A stretch of 9,666 bases of DNA, taken from assembly GCA_002455335.1 (NCBI GenBank), contig DKKP01000310.1, positions 1-9,666 on the forward strand. The letters are read 5' to 3'. Source of the stretch: Anaerolineales bacterium UBA6663. GTDB lineage: Bacteria; Chloroflexota; Anaerolineae; Anaerolineales; UBA6663. Positions 1 to 6,614 of the stretch are shown here, piece by piece (position 1 is the first letter of the stretch; each line of letters begins with the position of its first letter). Both the position numbers and the translations under genes were made by a program. The notes under the pieces were generated by a model. The model saw only the letters and a program-made list of their open reading frames with translations, made no database searches and was not told where the DNA came from.

Positions 1-30
1 CCGCGCCGCATCCGCTTTTCGCCTATACCT

Positions 31-588
31 ATGCTCAACGTCGTCCTCCTCGGCGCGCCGTCGGCCGGCAAGACCACACTGGCCGAACACCTCGCCGCCG
101 AATACGACACACTCTGGATGCCCGAGTATGGCCGCGCATATTGGGATGCGCATCAGGTCGATCGGCGCCTGACGCTCGAGCAGTTGGTCGAGATCGCCGA
201 GGGCCATCTCGAGCGTGAAGAAGCGCTATTGGCGCGCGCGCACGGCATCTTGTTCACCGACACGAACGCGTTGACCACGCGCCTGTTCTCGCTTTACTAC
301 CACGATGCTGTTCATCCGCGGCTCGAGGCGTTGGCCAACCAGGCCGAACGGCGCTACGATGTCGTGCTCGTCTGCGACATCGATATCCCCTACGACGACA
401 CCTGGGATCGCTCGGGCGATGTGCAGCGCAACGACTTTCAGGCTCAGGTCCTTGCCGATCTCGAAGCGCGGCGGATCGCCTATCACCTCGTCCGCGGCGA
501 CCTCGAGACGCGTGTGCGGCAGGTGAGCGCGATCCTGGCAAACGAGCAGCCGTCAGCGTTCAGCACACGGCGTGGCAGTGTGAGCTGA
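31..588 (+). CDS. NadR-type ribosylnicotinamide kinase (AAA ATPase)
   Basis: Predicted to phosphorylate nicotinamide riboside to NMN with ATP in the cytoplasm, as the C-terminal kinase domain of NadR does. The 185-residue product opens with a Walker A loop, GAPSAGKTT (residues 8-16), followed by EYGR (32-35), which matches the WEYGRE region of NadR, and a Walker B-like FTDT (75-78). A DDTWDRSG stretch near residue 122 resembles the NadR lid/substrate region. The length fits a kinase domain alone, without the DNA-binding or adenylyltransferase parts of enteric NadR. The frame stays open to the left edge, so an upstream adenylyltransferase fusion cannot be excluded. However, the nine codons before the ATG have low GC3 and read like non-coding DNA, so the ATG at 31 is preferred even though no Shine-Dalgarno is visible. 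The pnuC gene follows after 10 bp, which strongly supports the substrate. Confidence 0.85.
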   Translation: MLNVVLLGAPSAGKTTLAEHLAAEYDTLWMPEYGRAYWDAHQVDRRLTLEQLVEIAEGHLEREEALLARAHGILFTDTNALTTRLFSLYYHDAVHPRLEALANQAERRYDVVLVCDIDIPYDDTWDRSGDVQRNDFQAQVLADLEARRIAYHLVRGDLETRVRQVSAILANEQPSAFSTRRGSVS

Positions 589-598
589 CGCCTTCCCC

Positions 599-1252
599 AT
601 GCCCGACTTCTTCAGCGTCCATACCATCGCCCTTGACCTCTTCGGTTATCGGCTCAGCTATTTGGAGCTGGTCGGCACGGTCTTCAATCTGTGGTCGGTG
701 TGGCTGGTGACGCGGCGCCGGATCGAGACGTGGCCGGTCGGCATCGTCGGCGTCGTGCTGTTCTTGGTGCTCTTCTATCAGATCCGGCTGTATTCCGACG
801 TCTTCGAGCAGGCCTACTTTCTGATCGCCAGCTTTGTCGGCTGGTGGCGCTGGGGGCGAGAGGCGCCCGAGACCGAGACGCGGAGCGGCGCGGCCTACAG
901 TCCGAGTCGGGTGTTGCTGGGCTGGGCGGCCCTGACCCTCATCGGTGGGCTGACGCTCGGCGTGTTCACGGCGCGGGCCCACATCGTTCTGCCAGGGCTC
1001 TTCGCGGCACCGGCGGCTTATCCATTGCTTGACGCGCTGACCACCGCCATGAGTTTCACGGCTACCTGGCTGATGGCCCAGAAGCGCACCGAGCACTGGT
1101 TGTACTGGATCGTCGTCGACGTGATCGGGATCGGCCTGTACTACGCCCAGGGCGTCGCCTTCGTCGCCGGGCTGTATGTGGTCTTCTTGATCATGGCTGT
1201 GCGCGGCTGGCTGGCGTGGCGTGCCCTGCGCCCGGCGCCCGCCGCGGCCTGA
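599..1252 (+). CDS. pnuC: Nicotinamide riboside transporter PnuC
   Basis: Integral membrane protein of 217 residues predicted to facilitate uptake of nicotinamide riboside, which the kinase encoded just upstream would trap by phosphorylation. Family hallmarks are visible: NLWSVWL (30-36), the WPVGI segment (45-49), RLYSD (63-67) followed by EQAYF, and GWWRWG (81-86). The second half carries EHWLYWIVVDVIGIGLYY, the usual C-terminal Trp/Asp-bearing helix pair. About seven hydrophobic helices can be drawn, as expected for PnuC. The ATG lies 10 bp after the kinase stop and has no clear Shine-Dalgarno, so translation may be coupled to the upstream gene. No NAD-responsive riboswitch lies inside the window, but the upstream leader is cut off. 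The identification is firm; the substrate is inferred from the family and the neighbour. Confidence 0.93.
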   Translation: MPDFFSVHTIALDLFGYRLSYLELVGTVFNLWSVWLVTRRRIETWPVGIVGVVLFLVLFYQIRLYSDVFEQAYFLIASFVGWWRWGREAPETETRSGAAYSPSRVLLGWAALTLIGGLTLGVFTARAHIVLPGLFAAPAAYPLLDALTTAMSFTATWLMAQKRTEHWLYWIVVDVIGIGLYYAQGVAFVAGLYVVFLIMAVRGWLAWRALRPAPAAA

Positions 1253-1262
1253 TTCGCGAATC
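1251..1262. repeat. 12-bp perfect palindrome at the pnuC stop
   Basis: GATTCGCGAATC reads identically on both strands and overlaps the last two bases of the pnuC TGA. It lacks a loop and a T-tract, so it is not a convincing terminator. It could be chance in DNA rich in CG and GAT words; a second 12-bp palindrome, ATCGTCGACGAT, lies nearby at 1386-1397. Confidence 0.3.
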
Positions 1263-1439
1263 CGTCGTGGCAGGGTCGATGTGTTGGATGAACTTGTCCT
1301 GCGACTCGAAGAGCTCCCTGATGCGATCGTCGCGGATCAGCTCGCGAAAGGTCTCGGTGCGCTGCGACGCCAAGGGCGAACGCGGATCGTCGACGATGGC
1401 GAACGGAAGATGGGTTGGGAGGAGCGCTAACCCCGACCT
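1253..1439 (-). pseudogene. Intergenic gap with a probable decayed coding remnant
   Basis: This gap separates the convergent pnuC and DUF1697 genes. On the minus strand it stays open in the same frame as DUF1697, right after that gene's TGA, and reads through to about 1191. The translation includes LPFAIVDDPRSPLASQ and TFRELIRDDRIRELFESQ, which look like ordinary protein. Third codon positions are about 84 percent G or C by my count, similar to real genes here. No ATG or GTG starts the frame; only a TTG at 1373, without a Shine-Dalgarno, would give a 60-residue product. The plus-strand frame at 1221-1430 has a poorer third-position pattern. I read it as the C-terminal remnant of a lost gene, or a former extension of DUF1697; no family was recognised. 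No terminator with a T-tract is visible for either flanking gene. Confidence 0.3.
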
Positions 1440-1970
1440 TCAGGATTTGGTGACCAGACGGACGAAGGTGTTGATGTTGCGCGCCGTCGCCGGCGCCTTG
1501 ATCAGACGTTCGAGTTGTGCGCCCGAGAACTTAGTCGAATCGTGCCCGCCGCGGCGTAGCCAGTAGAACTCGCGATCGTGGAAGTGAAAGGCGTCAACGT
1601 CGTTTTGCAGCGCTAGGACCCGCTTCCGCGCTTCGACGTCGGGCTCCGCCTTGAGCAGGGTGACATACAGCGTGTGCCCCTTCTCGACAGCGCCTTCGCC
1701 GAAAGGCTGATAGGCCGCGATCGCCGCGACCTCGGCCGGCGTGCGGATGAACGTGGCGACCTCATAGCCCAGCGCGCTTGCCAGACCCGCTTCGATCTCA
1801 CGCTCCAGACCCACCGGTTTTTTCGATGAGTCGAACAGCACGTTGCCGCTGGCGATTAAGGTCTCGACATTGGCGTAGCCGAGCGCTTCGAAGTGGCGAC
1901 GCAGGTCGGCCATCGTCACCGTATGACCGCCCACGTTGATGGCGCGCAGGAAGGCGATATAGCGTGTCAT
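1440..1970 (-). CDS. DUF1697 domain-containing protein
   Basis: A 176-residue cytoplasmic protein that is a typical full-length member of the DUF1697 family, whose biochemical function is unknown. The N-terminus is diagnostic: MTRYIAFLRAINVGGHTVTM, followed by LRRHFEALGYANVETLIASG and NVLFDS, the conserved beta-alpha-beta opening of this family. The C-terminal part has the family's FHFHDREFYWLRRGG and TKFSGAQLERLI segments, then ends near RNINTFVRLV. The ATG at 1970 is preceded by no strong Shine-Dalgarno. The gene is divergent from the carotenoid desaturase across 85 bp and convergent with pnuC. Family members are commonly single genes without conserved partners, and nothing here suggests a pathway link. 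Family assignment is secure; function is not. Confidence 0.93.
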   Translation of the reverse strand: MTRYIAFLRAINVGGHTVTMADLRRHFEALGYANVETLIASGNVLFDSSKKPVGLEREIEAGLASALGYEVATFIRTPAEVAAIAAYQPFGEGAVEKGHTLYVTLLKAEPDVEARKRVLALQNDVDAFHFHDREFYWLRRGGHDSTKFSGAQLERLIKAPATARNINTFVRLVTKS

Positions 1971-2055
1971 GCCCGGAAGCTTAGCGCGACTTCAGAATTC
2001 CCGCCCAACCTGATGCAGCGCCCGCCGACGACGGCGAGGGCGGTATCGTCGGGGA
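1971..2055. other. Divergent intergenic region, DUF1697 / carotenoid desaturase
   Basis: This 85-bp segment must hold the start signals of both divergent genes. I see no convincing -35/-10 pair on either strand. A GGGGA directly abuts the desaturase ATG and is too close to act as a good Shine-Dalgarno. No operator-like inverted repeat stands out. Confidence 0.4.
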
Positions 2056-3525
2056 ATGAGAAGCTACAACACGATCGTCATCGGCGCCGGGGTAGGCGGG
2101 CTGAGCGCCGCGATCCGTCTGGCGCAGGCCGGGCAGCGGGTGTTGGTGCTCGAACAAAACCCGGCGGTCGGCGGCAAGATGAGCGAGCTTCGCGACCGGG
2201 GCTATCGGTGGGATCGAGGCCCGTCGGTGATCACGATGCGGCCCGTCTTCGAGGATTTGTTTGCCGCGGCCGGCAGGCGTCTGGCGGATTATCTGACGCT
2301 TGAGCCTGTCGAGCCGTTGACGCGTTACGTCTGGCCCGACGGCATCCGGCTCGATGCGACTCGGGATCTGGCGCGCATGGCCGAGCAGATCGAGTCGATC
2401 GAGCCGCGCGATGTCGAGGGGTACCTGGCGTATCTGGCCTACGCCGCGCGCCTGCACCGGGTCACCGGCCCGGCGTTCATCTACGGCGACCCGGTCTCGC
2501 CGGCGACGTTGCTGCAGGTGCCGATGCGCGATTGGCTGGCCGTCGATGGCTGGCGGACGATGGATCAGGCGATCCGCAGCCACGTGCGCTCCCCCAGGCT
2601 ACGCCAGTTGCTCGGGCGCTTCGCCACCTACGTCGGCGCCAGCCCGTATCGCGCGCCGGCCACGCTCAACGTGATCGCGCATGTCGAGCTGACGGGCGGG
2701 GTGTGGTATCCGCGCGGCGGAATCTACGCGATCGCTCGTGCGCTCGAGCGTTTGGCCGGCGAGCGCGGCGTCGAGATCCGGCAGGGTGCGCGCGTCGAGG
2801 CCATCACGGTCGCCTCCGGCCGCGCGTCCGGCGTGCGCGTCGCCGGCCAGACACTCGAGGCCGAGTCCGTGCTGGCCAACGTCGATGTCGCCAAACGCAT
2901 CCTCCGGCTCCTGCCCGAGCCTCTGCGTCGGCGGGCCTCGTTCGAGCCCTCGGTCTCCGGGTTTGTCCTGCTGCTGGGTGTGCGTGGGTTGACCCCCGGT
3001 CTGGCGCATCACAACATTTTCTTCAACGCCGATTACCGGTCGGAGTTCGAGGATGTGTTCCAGCGCGGCCGCCCACCGCAAGACCCGACGATCTACATCA
3101 CCGCGACAAGCAAGACCGACCCCGAGCATGCTCCGACGGGCTGTGAGAACTGGTTCGTGCTTGTGAACGCCCCGCCGATCGATGAACGCTGGGATTGGGC
3201 GCGGGAGGCTGATCGATATCGCGATCACGTGCTCGCGACCCTGGCTGCACGCGGCCTCGACGTCCGCGATCGGATCGAGGTCGAGCATCGCCTGACGCCG
3301 GTCGATCTCGAACGCCTCACCGGCGCGCGGCGGGGCGCACTCTACGGCATGTCATCGAACGCGATGTGGTCCGCGTTTCGTCGGCCGGCGAATCGAGCCG
3401 CCGATCTGCCTGGCCTGTACTTCGCCGGCGGCACAGCTCACCCCGGCGGGGGGGTGCCGATGGTCGCGCTCAGCGGAGCGGCAGCGGCGCGTGCCATCCT
3501 GCGCGACGCCCGCCGAACGCGCTAG
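2056..3525 (+). CDS. CrtI-family carotenoid desaturase / oxidoreductase
   Basis: FAD-dependent amine-oxidase-like enzyme of the phytoene desaturase family, expected to introduce double bonds into, or further oxidise, a C30/C40 carotenoid at the membrane. The 489-residue product opens with the dinucleotide-binding fold IVIGAGVGGLSAAIRLAQAG (residues 7-26), an acidic E33 at the end of strand 2, and VGGKM (38-42). It closes with the CrtI C-terminal signature GLYFAGGTAHPGGGVPM (453-469), followed by ALSGAAAARAI. Length matches the family (about 490-510). The start is fixed by the Rossmann motif beginning a few residues after the Met. No crtB, cyclase or other carotenoid gene is adjacent, so the exact step (phytoene, diapophytoene, C-3',4' desaturation, or terminal oxidation as in CrtP-like members) cannot be chosen. 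The stop codon overlaps that of the convergent DinB-like gene. Confidence 0.88.
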   Translation: MRSYNTIVIGAGVGGLSAAIRLAQAGQRVLVLEQNPAVGGKMSELRDRGYRWDRGPSVITMRPVFEDLFAAAGRRLADYLTLEPVEPLTRYVWPDGIRLDATRDLARMAEQIESIEPRDVEGYLAYLAYAARLHRVTGPAFIYGDPVSPATLLQVPMRDWLAVDGWRTMDQAIRSHVRSPRLRQLLGRFATYVGASPYRAPATLNVIAHVELTGGVWYPRGGIYAIARALERLAGERGVEIRQGARVEAITVASGRASGVRVAGQTLEAESVLANVDVAKRILRLLPEPLRRRASFEPSVSGFVLLLGVRGLTPGLAHHNIFFNADYRSEFEDVFQRGRPPQDPTIYITATSKTDPEHAPTGCENWFVLVNAPPIDERWDWAREADRYRDHVLATLAARGLDVRDRIEVEHRLTPVDLERLTGARRGALYGMSSNAMWSAFRRPANRAADLPGLYFAGGTAHPGGGVPMVALSGAAAARAILRDARRTR

Positions 3526-3977
3526 AACGCCGAAAGCATTTGCTTGATCTCGCCGAGGTGGTAGGCCACATGCACCAGTGTGATCAGGCTGCCCATGACA
3601 TCGTCATCGCCCAGAGCCTCGCGCGCCGAGAGCCGCTCGACAAGACCTTCGTAGCTCGTCTTGAGTTGGGCGCGGAGCGCATCCCACGCAGCGGCGTCGA
3701 CGATGCTCACCGTCCAGCTCTCGTCCCAGTTCAGGGTCGGGCGCTCCCCATCCAGCATGCGATTTGCCACGCCCATGATCCAGGCGACATGCCCGCAGTG
3801 CGCGGCCAGCGTCGCGTTGCCGGGCTTGAGCGTTCGCGAGGCCGTGGCCGCATCGATCTCAGCCAGCACACTGAGATAGCCCGAGGTCCCGGTATCCAGA
3901 AAGAAGCTATGTGGCAGGGTCGAAACGCCGAAGGCCTCGGCCAGCATCTGCAGCAGCGTGCGATGGTAGACGTCCAT
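3522..3977 (-). CDS. DinB/YfiT-superfamily metal-binding four-helix protein
   Basis: A 151-residue product with the look of the DinB-like four-helix bundle, a superfamily including thiol-dependent transferases and many uncharacterised damage- or stress-linked proteins. The metal-ligand pattern is visible: AAHCGHVAWIM (H60, H63) in the second helix and VHVAYHLGEIKQML near the C-terminus with H136 and H140 in an HxxxH spacing. The frame extends 22 codons upstream to an ATG at 4043, but the ATG at 3977 is chosen because a GGGAG Shine-Dalgarno lies 5 nt before it and the extra residues are Pro/Arg-rich and uncharacteristic. No thiol biosynthesis gene is nearby. The gene sits 132 bp downstream of the deoxynucleoside kinase on the same strand and overlaps the carotenoid desaturase stop by 3 bp. 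Superfamily membership is fairly sure; reaction unknown. Confidence 0.8.
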   Translation of the reverse strand: MDVYHRTLLQMLAEAFGVSTLPHSFFLDTGTSGYLSVLAEIDAATASRTLKPGNATLAAHCGHVAWIMGVANRMLDGERPTLNWDESWTVSIVDAAAWDALRAQLKTSYEGLVERLSAREALGDDDVMGSLITLVHVAYHLGEIKQMLSAF

Positions 3978-3982
3978 GAGAT

Positions 3983-3987
3983 CTCCC
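3983..3987 (-). promoter_or_regulatory. Ribosome binding site deciding the DinB-like start
   Basis: On the minus strand GGGAG lies 5 nt before the ATG at 3977. This supports the shorter 151-residue product over the longer frame starting at 4043. Confidence 0.7.
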
Positions 3988-4064
3988 GTATGTTTTGGGG
4001 TTGGTCCGGTGGCTGGCTGTGATCGGCCAGGCCTGCGCCTCATGGACCAGCGTAGCGTTCAATC

Positions 4065-4077
4065 CGGGTAATACCCG
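4065..4077 (-). other. Short hairpin downstream of the deoxynucleoside kinase
   Basis: CGGGT and ACCCG form a 5-bp inverted repeat around a 3-nt loop, 33 bp after the kinase stop. It is not followed by a T-tract on either strand, so a Rho-independent terminator is doubtful. It may still pause or stabilise the transcript. The rest of 3978-4109 shows no convincing promoter for the DinB-like gene. Confidence 0.3.
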
Positions 4078-4109
4078 ACCTGATTGCGGGCCGCGTGCCC
4101 GATCGAGCC

Positions 4110-4751
4110 CTACTCGGAGCCCGGTTTGAGCCGCGACTGGATGACTTCGCTGACCACCTTGAGCCCGATGTCGCTGGCCGGGTCGGCCCAGTTGAGCTCG
4201 TTGGCGCCGACCACGACGAGCGGCGCCAGCGAGAAGCGCGCGGCCCAGTCGTCATACAGGCGGTTGAGTTGCTCGAGATAGCGCACCGAGATGTCGCGCT
4301 CGTAGTCGCGGCCGCGACGCACGACCCGGCTGAGCAGGGTCTCGACCGAGGCGCGCAGATACACGACAAGATCCGGCGGGCGGATGATCTCGGACATCGT
4401 GCGGTACAGGCTGTAGTAGGTGTCCCAGTCGCGGCCGGTGAGTTGACCGCGCTCGTGCAGGTTGCGCGCGAAGATCTCGGCGTCCTCGTAGACGCTGCGG
4501 TCTTGCAAGGTGGGGTGGGCCGTGGCGCAGATCCGGTTGTGCTGCTCGAGGCGTTTGCTCAGGAAGAACACCTGCGAGTTGAAGGCCCAGCGCGGCATGT
4601 CGGTGTAGAAATCGGCCAGGTAGGGGTTCATGTCGTTCGGCTCGAACGCGGCCTGCCAGTCCCACATCTGGGTGAGCCGGACGACCAGGGTCGATTTCCC
4701 GACACCGATATTGCCTGCAATGACGACAAAGGGCGCGTGTGGAAGGGTCAT
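4110..4751 (-). CDS. Deoxynucleoside kinase (dNK/dGK-dAK family)
   Basis: Predicted cytoplasmic deoxyadenosine/deoxyguanosine/deoxycytidine kinase of nucleotide salvage. The 213-residue product starts close to its P-loop, GNIGVGKST (residues 13-21). It has the substrate-binding FEP (36-38) with NPYL and FY after it, the QVFFLSKRLEQH helix, the DRS motif (84-86) followed by VYEDAEIFA, and a lid region RVVRRGRDYERDI. These are the standard landmarks of this family, and the length is typical. The frame is open 28 codons further upstream to 4835, but the ATG at 4751 is chosen because the P-loop strand begins right after it and the extra N-terminus has no family counterpart. The Shine-Dalgarno is weak. 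The ABC importer operon ends 100 bp upstream on the same strand, so read-through is possible, but a functional link is not shown. Base specificity cannot be read from sequence alone. Confidence 0.9.
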   Translation of the reverse strand: MTLPHAPFVVIAGNIGVGKSTLVVRLTQMWDWQAAFEPNDMNPYLADFYTDMPRWAFNSQVFFLSKRLEQHNRICATAHPTLQDRSVYEDAEIFARNLHERGQLTGRDWDTYYSLYRTMSEIIRPPDLVVYLRASVETLLSRVVRRGRDYERDISVRYLEQLNRLYDDWAARFSLAPLVVVGANELNWADPASDIGLKVVSEVIQSRLKPGSE

Positions 4752-4851
4752 GGGCGATTGATCCAGCCTGGATGCCGCGAACGATAACACACTTGCCCGC
4801 ACCTGCACGTCCATCATGCACGCGCGAGTAATCATCCGGGTGCTTATGCAC
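4752..4851. other. Intergenic region between MalG-like permease and deoxynucleoside kinase
   Basis: This 100-bp gap holds no clear terminator and only a weak -10-like TATCGT (minus strand) about 40 bp before the kinase ATG. The kinase may be transcribed by read-through from the transporter genes, or from a promoter I cannot recognise. Confidence 0.3.
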
Positions 4852-5715
4852 TCACTGCTTGAGCCCCGTGAAAGCGATGCCTTCGATAAACAGACGCTGG
4901 GCGACGAAGTAAACGACCACGACCGGGATCACCGTGACCAGTGAGGCGGCCATCAGATACGCCCAGTTGATCTGAGTCGTGCCGCGGAAGAAGCTCAACC
5001 CGAGCATGAGCGTATAACGCGATTGATCCTGCAGAAAGATCAAAGGACCGAGAAAGTCGTTCCAGCTGGATTGGAATGAGAAGATGGCCACCGCAGCGAG
5101 CGCGGGCAGCGAAAGCGGCAGGATCACATAGCGTAGCACGTCGAGGGTCGTTGCGCCGTCGAGACGCGCCGCATCCTCGAGCTCGAGCGGGATCTGTTTG
5201 AACGCCTGGCGCAGCAAAAAGATGTAGAAGGCGTTGCCGAAGAACGTCGGGATGATCAACGGCGCGAACGTGTTGATCCAGCCGATCCTGGAGAAGATAA
5301 TGAACAACGGCACCATGGTCACCGGGTAGGGCAGCATCAAGGTCGACAGCAAGACGACGAAAAGGTAACCCTTGCCCGGCGCACGCAAACGCGCAAAGCC
5401 GTAGGCCACGATGGTGCATGAAAGCAGGTGGCCGACGATCGAGCCGACGGCGATGATCAGCGTATTGGCGGCGAAGCGCGCAAAGGGGAGCTGTGTCAGG
5501 GCCTCGACGTAGTTCTCCCAACGCGGGGGCGACGGCCACCAGACCGGCGGCGACGCGAAGATCTGATACTCGGGCTTTAGCGACGATGCCGCCATCCACG
5601 CTAGCGGCACGACGAACAAGAGCGCAACGACGGTCAGGAGCGCATAGCGGGTCAGCAACGCCCAACCACGCGGGGCCAGGAGATAGCTCTCGTGTGCAGT
5701 ATCGGCGTCGCTCAC
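4852..5715 (-). CDS. Carbohydrate ABC transporter permease, MalG-like
   Basis: Inner-membrane permease of a CUT1-type sugar importer, 287 residues with about six hydrophobic helices, the first at residues 22-45 after a short cytoplasmic N-terminus. The EAA loop that contacts the ATPase is clear: LELEDAARLDGATTLDVLRY followed by VILPLSLPAL, with the conserved G and the LP. The PxxxxNYxxAL-like segment WENYVEALTQLPFARFAANT is typical of MalG/UgpE-type proteins, and the C-terminus ends in GIAFTGLKQ (IxGAxKG-like), also typical. The start codon is GTG and overlaps the TGA of the preceding permease gene as GTGA, so translation is probably coupled. It pairs with the upstream permease to form the heterodimeric channel. 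The sugar is not identifiable. Confidence 0.93.
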   Translation of the reverse strand: MSDADTAHESYLLAPRGWALLTRYALLTVVALLFVVPLAWMAASSLKPEYQIFASPPVWWPSPPRWENYVEALTQLPFARFAANTLIIAVGSIVGHLLSCTIVAYGFARLRAPGKGYLFVVLLSTLMLPYPVTMVPLFIIFSRIGWINTFAPLIIPTFFGNAFYIFLLRQAFKQIPLELEDAARLDGATTLDVLRYVILPLSLPALAAVAIFSFQSSWNDFLGPLIFLQDQSRYTLMLGLSFFRGTTQINWAYLMAASLVTVIPVVVVYFVAQRLFIEGIAFTGLKQ

Positions 5716-6611
5716 TCGGCGCGCTCCCCGGCGTAATAGACCCAGAAATCCTGCGAGCGGAAGATGATCAGGGTCAGCGCCAGTATGATGGCGAACAACA
5801 GCCAGGCCAGAGCCGAAGCATAGCCCATGTTCAAGAATTGAAACGCCTGGCGGTAGATATAGAGCACGAAGAAGAGGGTCGAATCGAGTGGGCCGCCGTC
5901 GGTAGCCACAAAGGCGCTTGTGAACGTCTGAAACGTGCTGATCAGGCTCAGGATCAGGTTGAAGAAGATCGTGGGCGTGAGAAGCGGAAGAGTGATGGTC
6001 CGCAGGCGAGCCCAGGCATCGGCGCCGTCGATCGCCGCCGCCTCATGCAACTCCGCCGGGATGTTCTGCAATCCGGCCAGATAGATCACCATCGTTCGGC
6101 CCCACCCCCAGACGCTCATCAAGATCAGCGACGCCAGCGCCCACTGCGGGTCGAGCAGCCAGCGCGGCCCCGGGATGCCGACCTGCGCCAGCATCAGGTT
6201 GATCAGACCGCCCCGCGGGTTGAGCAGCCAGAGCCATACAACGACGAAGGCCACACCTGAGAGCACCGAGGGCAGATAGTAAAGCGTGCGAAAGATGCCG
6301 ATCCCGCGCAGACGTGGGCGCGCCAGCAGAGCCAGCGACAATCCGCCTGCAAGCTCAAGCGGCACATATGCGGCCGTGTAGAGGGCAGTTACCTTGAGCG
6401 ACTGCCACAAACGCGGATCGTCGAGCAGTCGTGCGTAGTTGTCCAGCCCGACCCAGGTTGGCGCGGTCAATAGATCCCAATCGGTGAAGCTGACGTACAG
6501 CGAGATCAGCATCGGCCCGGCCGTGAACAGGATCAGGCCGATCAGCCAGGGTGAGATCGTCAGGTAGAACGCGACGGCCTCGCGTCGCCGCAAACCGGAG
6601 AGGGATGCCAT
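5712..6611 (-). CDS. Carbohydrate ABC transporter permease, MalF-like
   Basis: Inner-membrane permease of the same CUT1 importer, 299 residues from the chosen start. The first helix follows a short basic N-terminus (GLRRREAVAFYLTISPWLIG), as is usual for MalF/UgpA-type subunits. SLYVSFTDWDLL and WVGLDNYARLL are family-typical, and the EAA loop reads ELHEAAAIDGADAWARLRTI followed by TLPLLTP. The frame continues 42 codons upstream to an ATG at 6737, but those residues (for example RLLDYSTTRHQT) come from octamer repeats and are not permease-like, so the ATG at 6611 is preferred. No Shine-Dalgarno is visible before it; the repeat array runs to within a few bases of the start. It overlaps the next permease gene by 4 bp. 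No ATPase gene is present, so a shared MsmX/UgpC-like ATPase encoded elsewhere is likely. Confidence 0.92.
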   Translation of the reverse strand: MASLSGLRRREAVAFYLTISPWLIGLILFTAGPMLISLYVSFTDWDLLTAPTWVGLDNYARLLDDPRLWQSLKVTALYTAAYVPLELAGGLSLALLARPRLRGIGIFRTLYYLPSVLSGVAFVVVWLWLLNPRGGLINLMLAQVGIPGPRWLLDPQWALASLILMSVWGWGRTMVIYLAGLQNIPAELHEAAAIDGADAWARLRTITLPLLTPTIFFNLILSLISTFQTFTSAFVATDGGPLDSTLFFVLYIYRQAFQFLNMGYASALAWLLFAIILALTLIIFRSQDFWVYYAGERAE

Positions 6612-6614
6612 GGT

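Noticed and set aside
560..1096. Minus-strand frame of 178 codons opposite pnuC
   Set aside because: Gln/Arg/Pro/His-rich translation without motifs, opposite an unmistakable PnuC.
1221..1430. Plus-strand 69-codon frame after pnuC
   Set aside because: It starts inside the pnuC 3' end without a Shine-Dalgarno, and its codon third-position pattern is weaker than the complementary minus-strand frame, which looks more like the former coding strand.
2599..3288. Minus-strand frames opposite the carotenoid desaturase (also 1981-2583)
   Set aside because: They mirror a clear CrtI-family gene and show no family motifs or start signals.
4095..4787. Plus-strand frame of 230 codons opposite the deoxynucleoside kinase
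   Set aside because: The minus strand encodes an intact P-loop, DRS motif and lid. The plus-strand translation is low-complexity Val/Gly/Ala/Asp text.
4840..4851. GTGC-TTAT-GCAC hairpin after the MalG-like gene as a terminator
   Set aside because: The stem is only 4 bp, without a T-tract.
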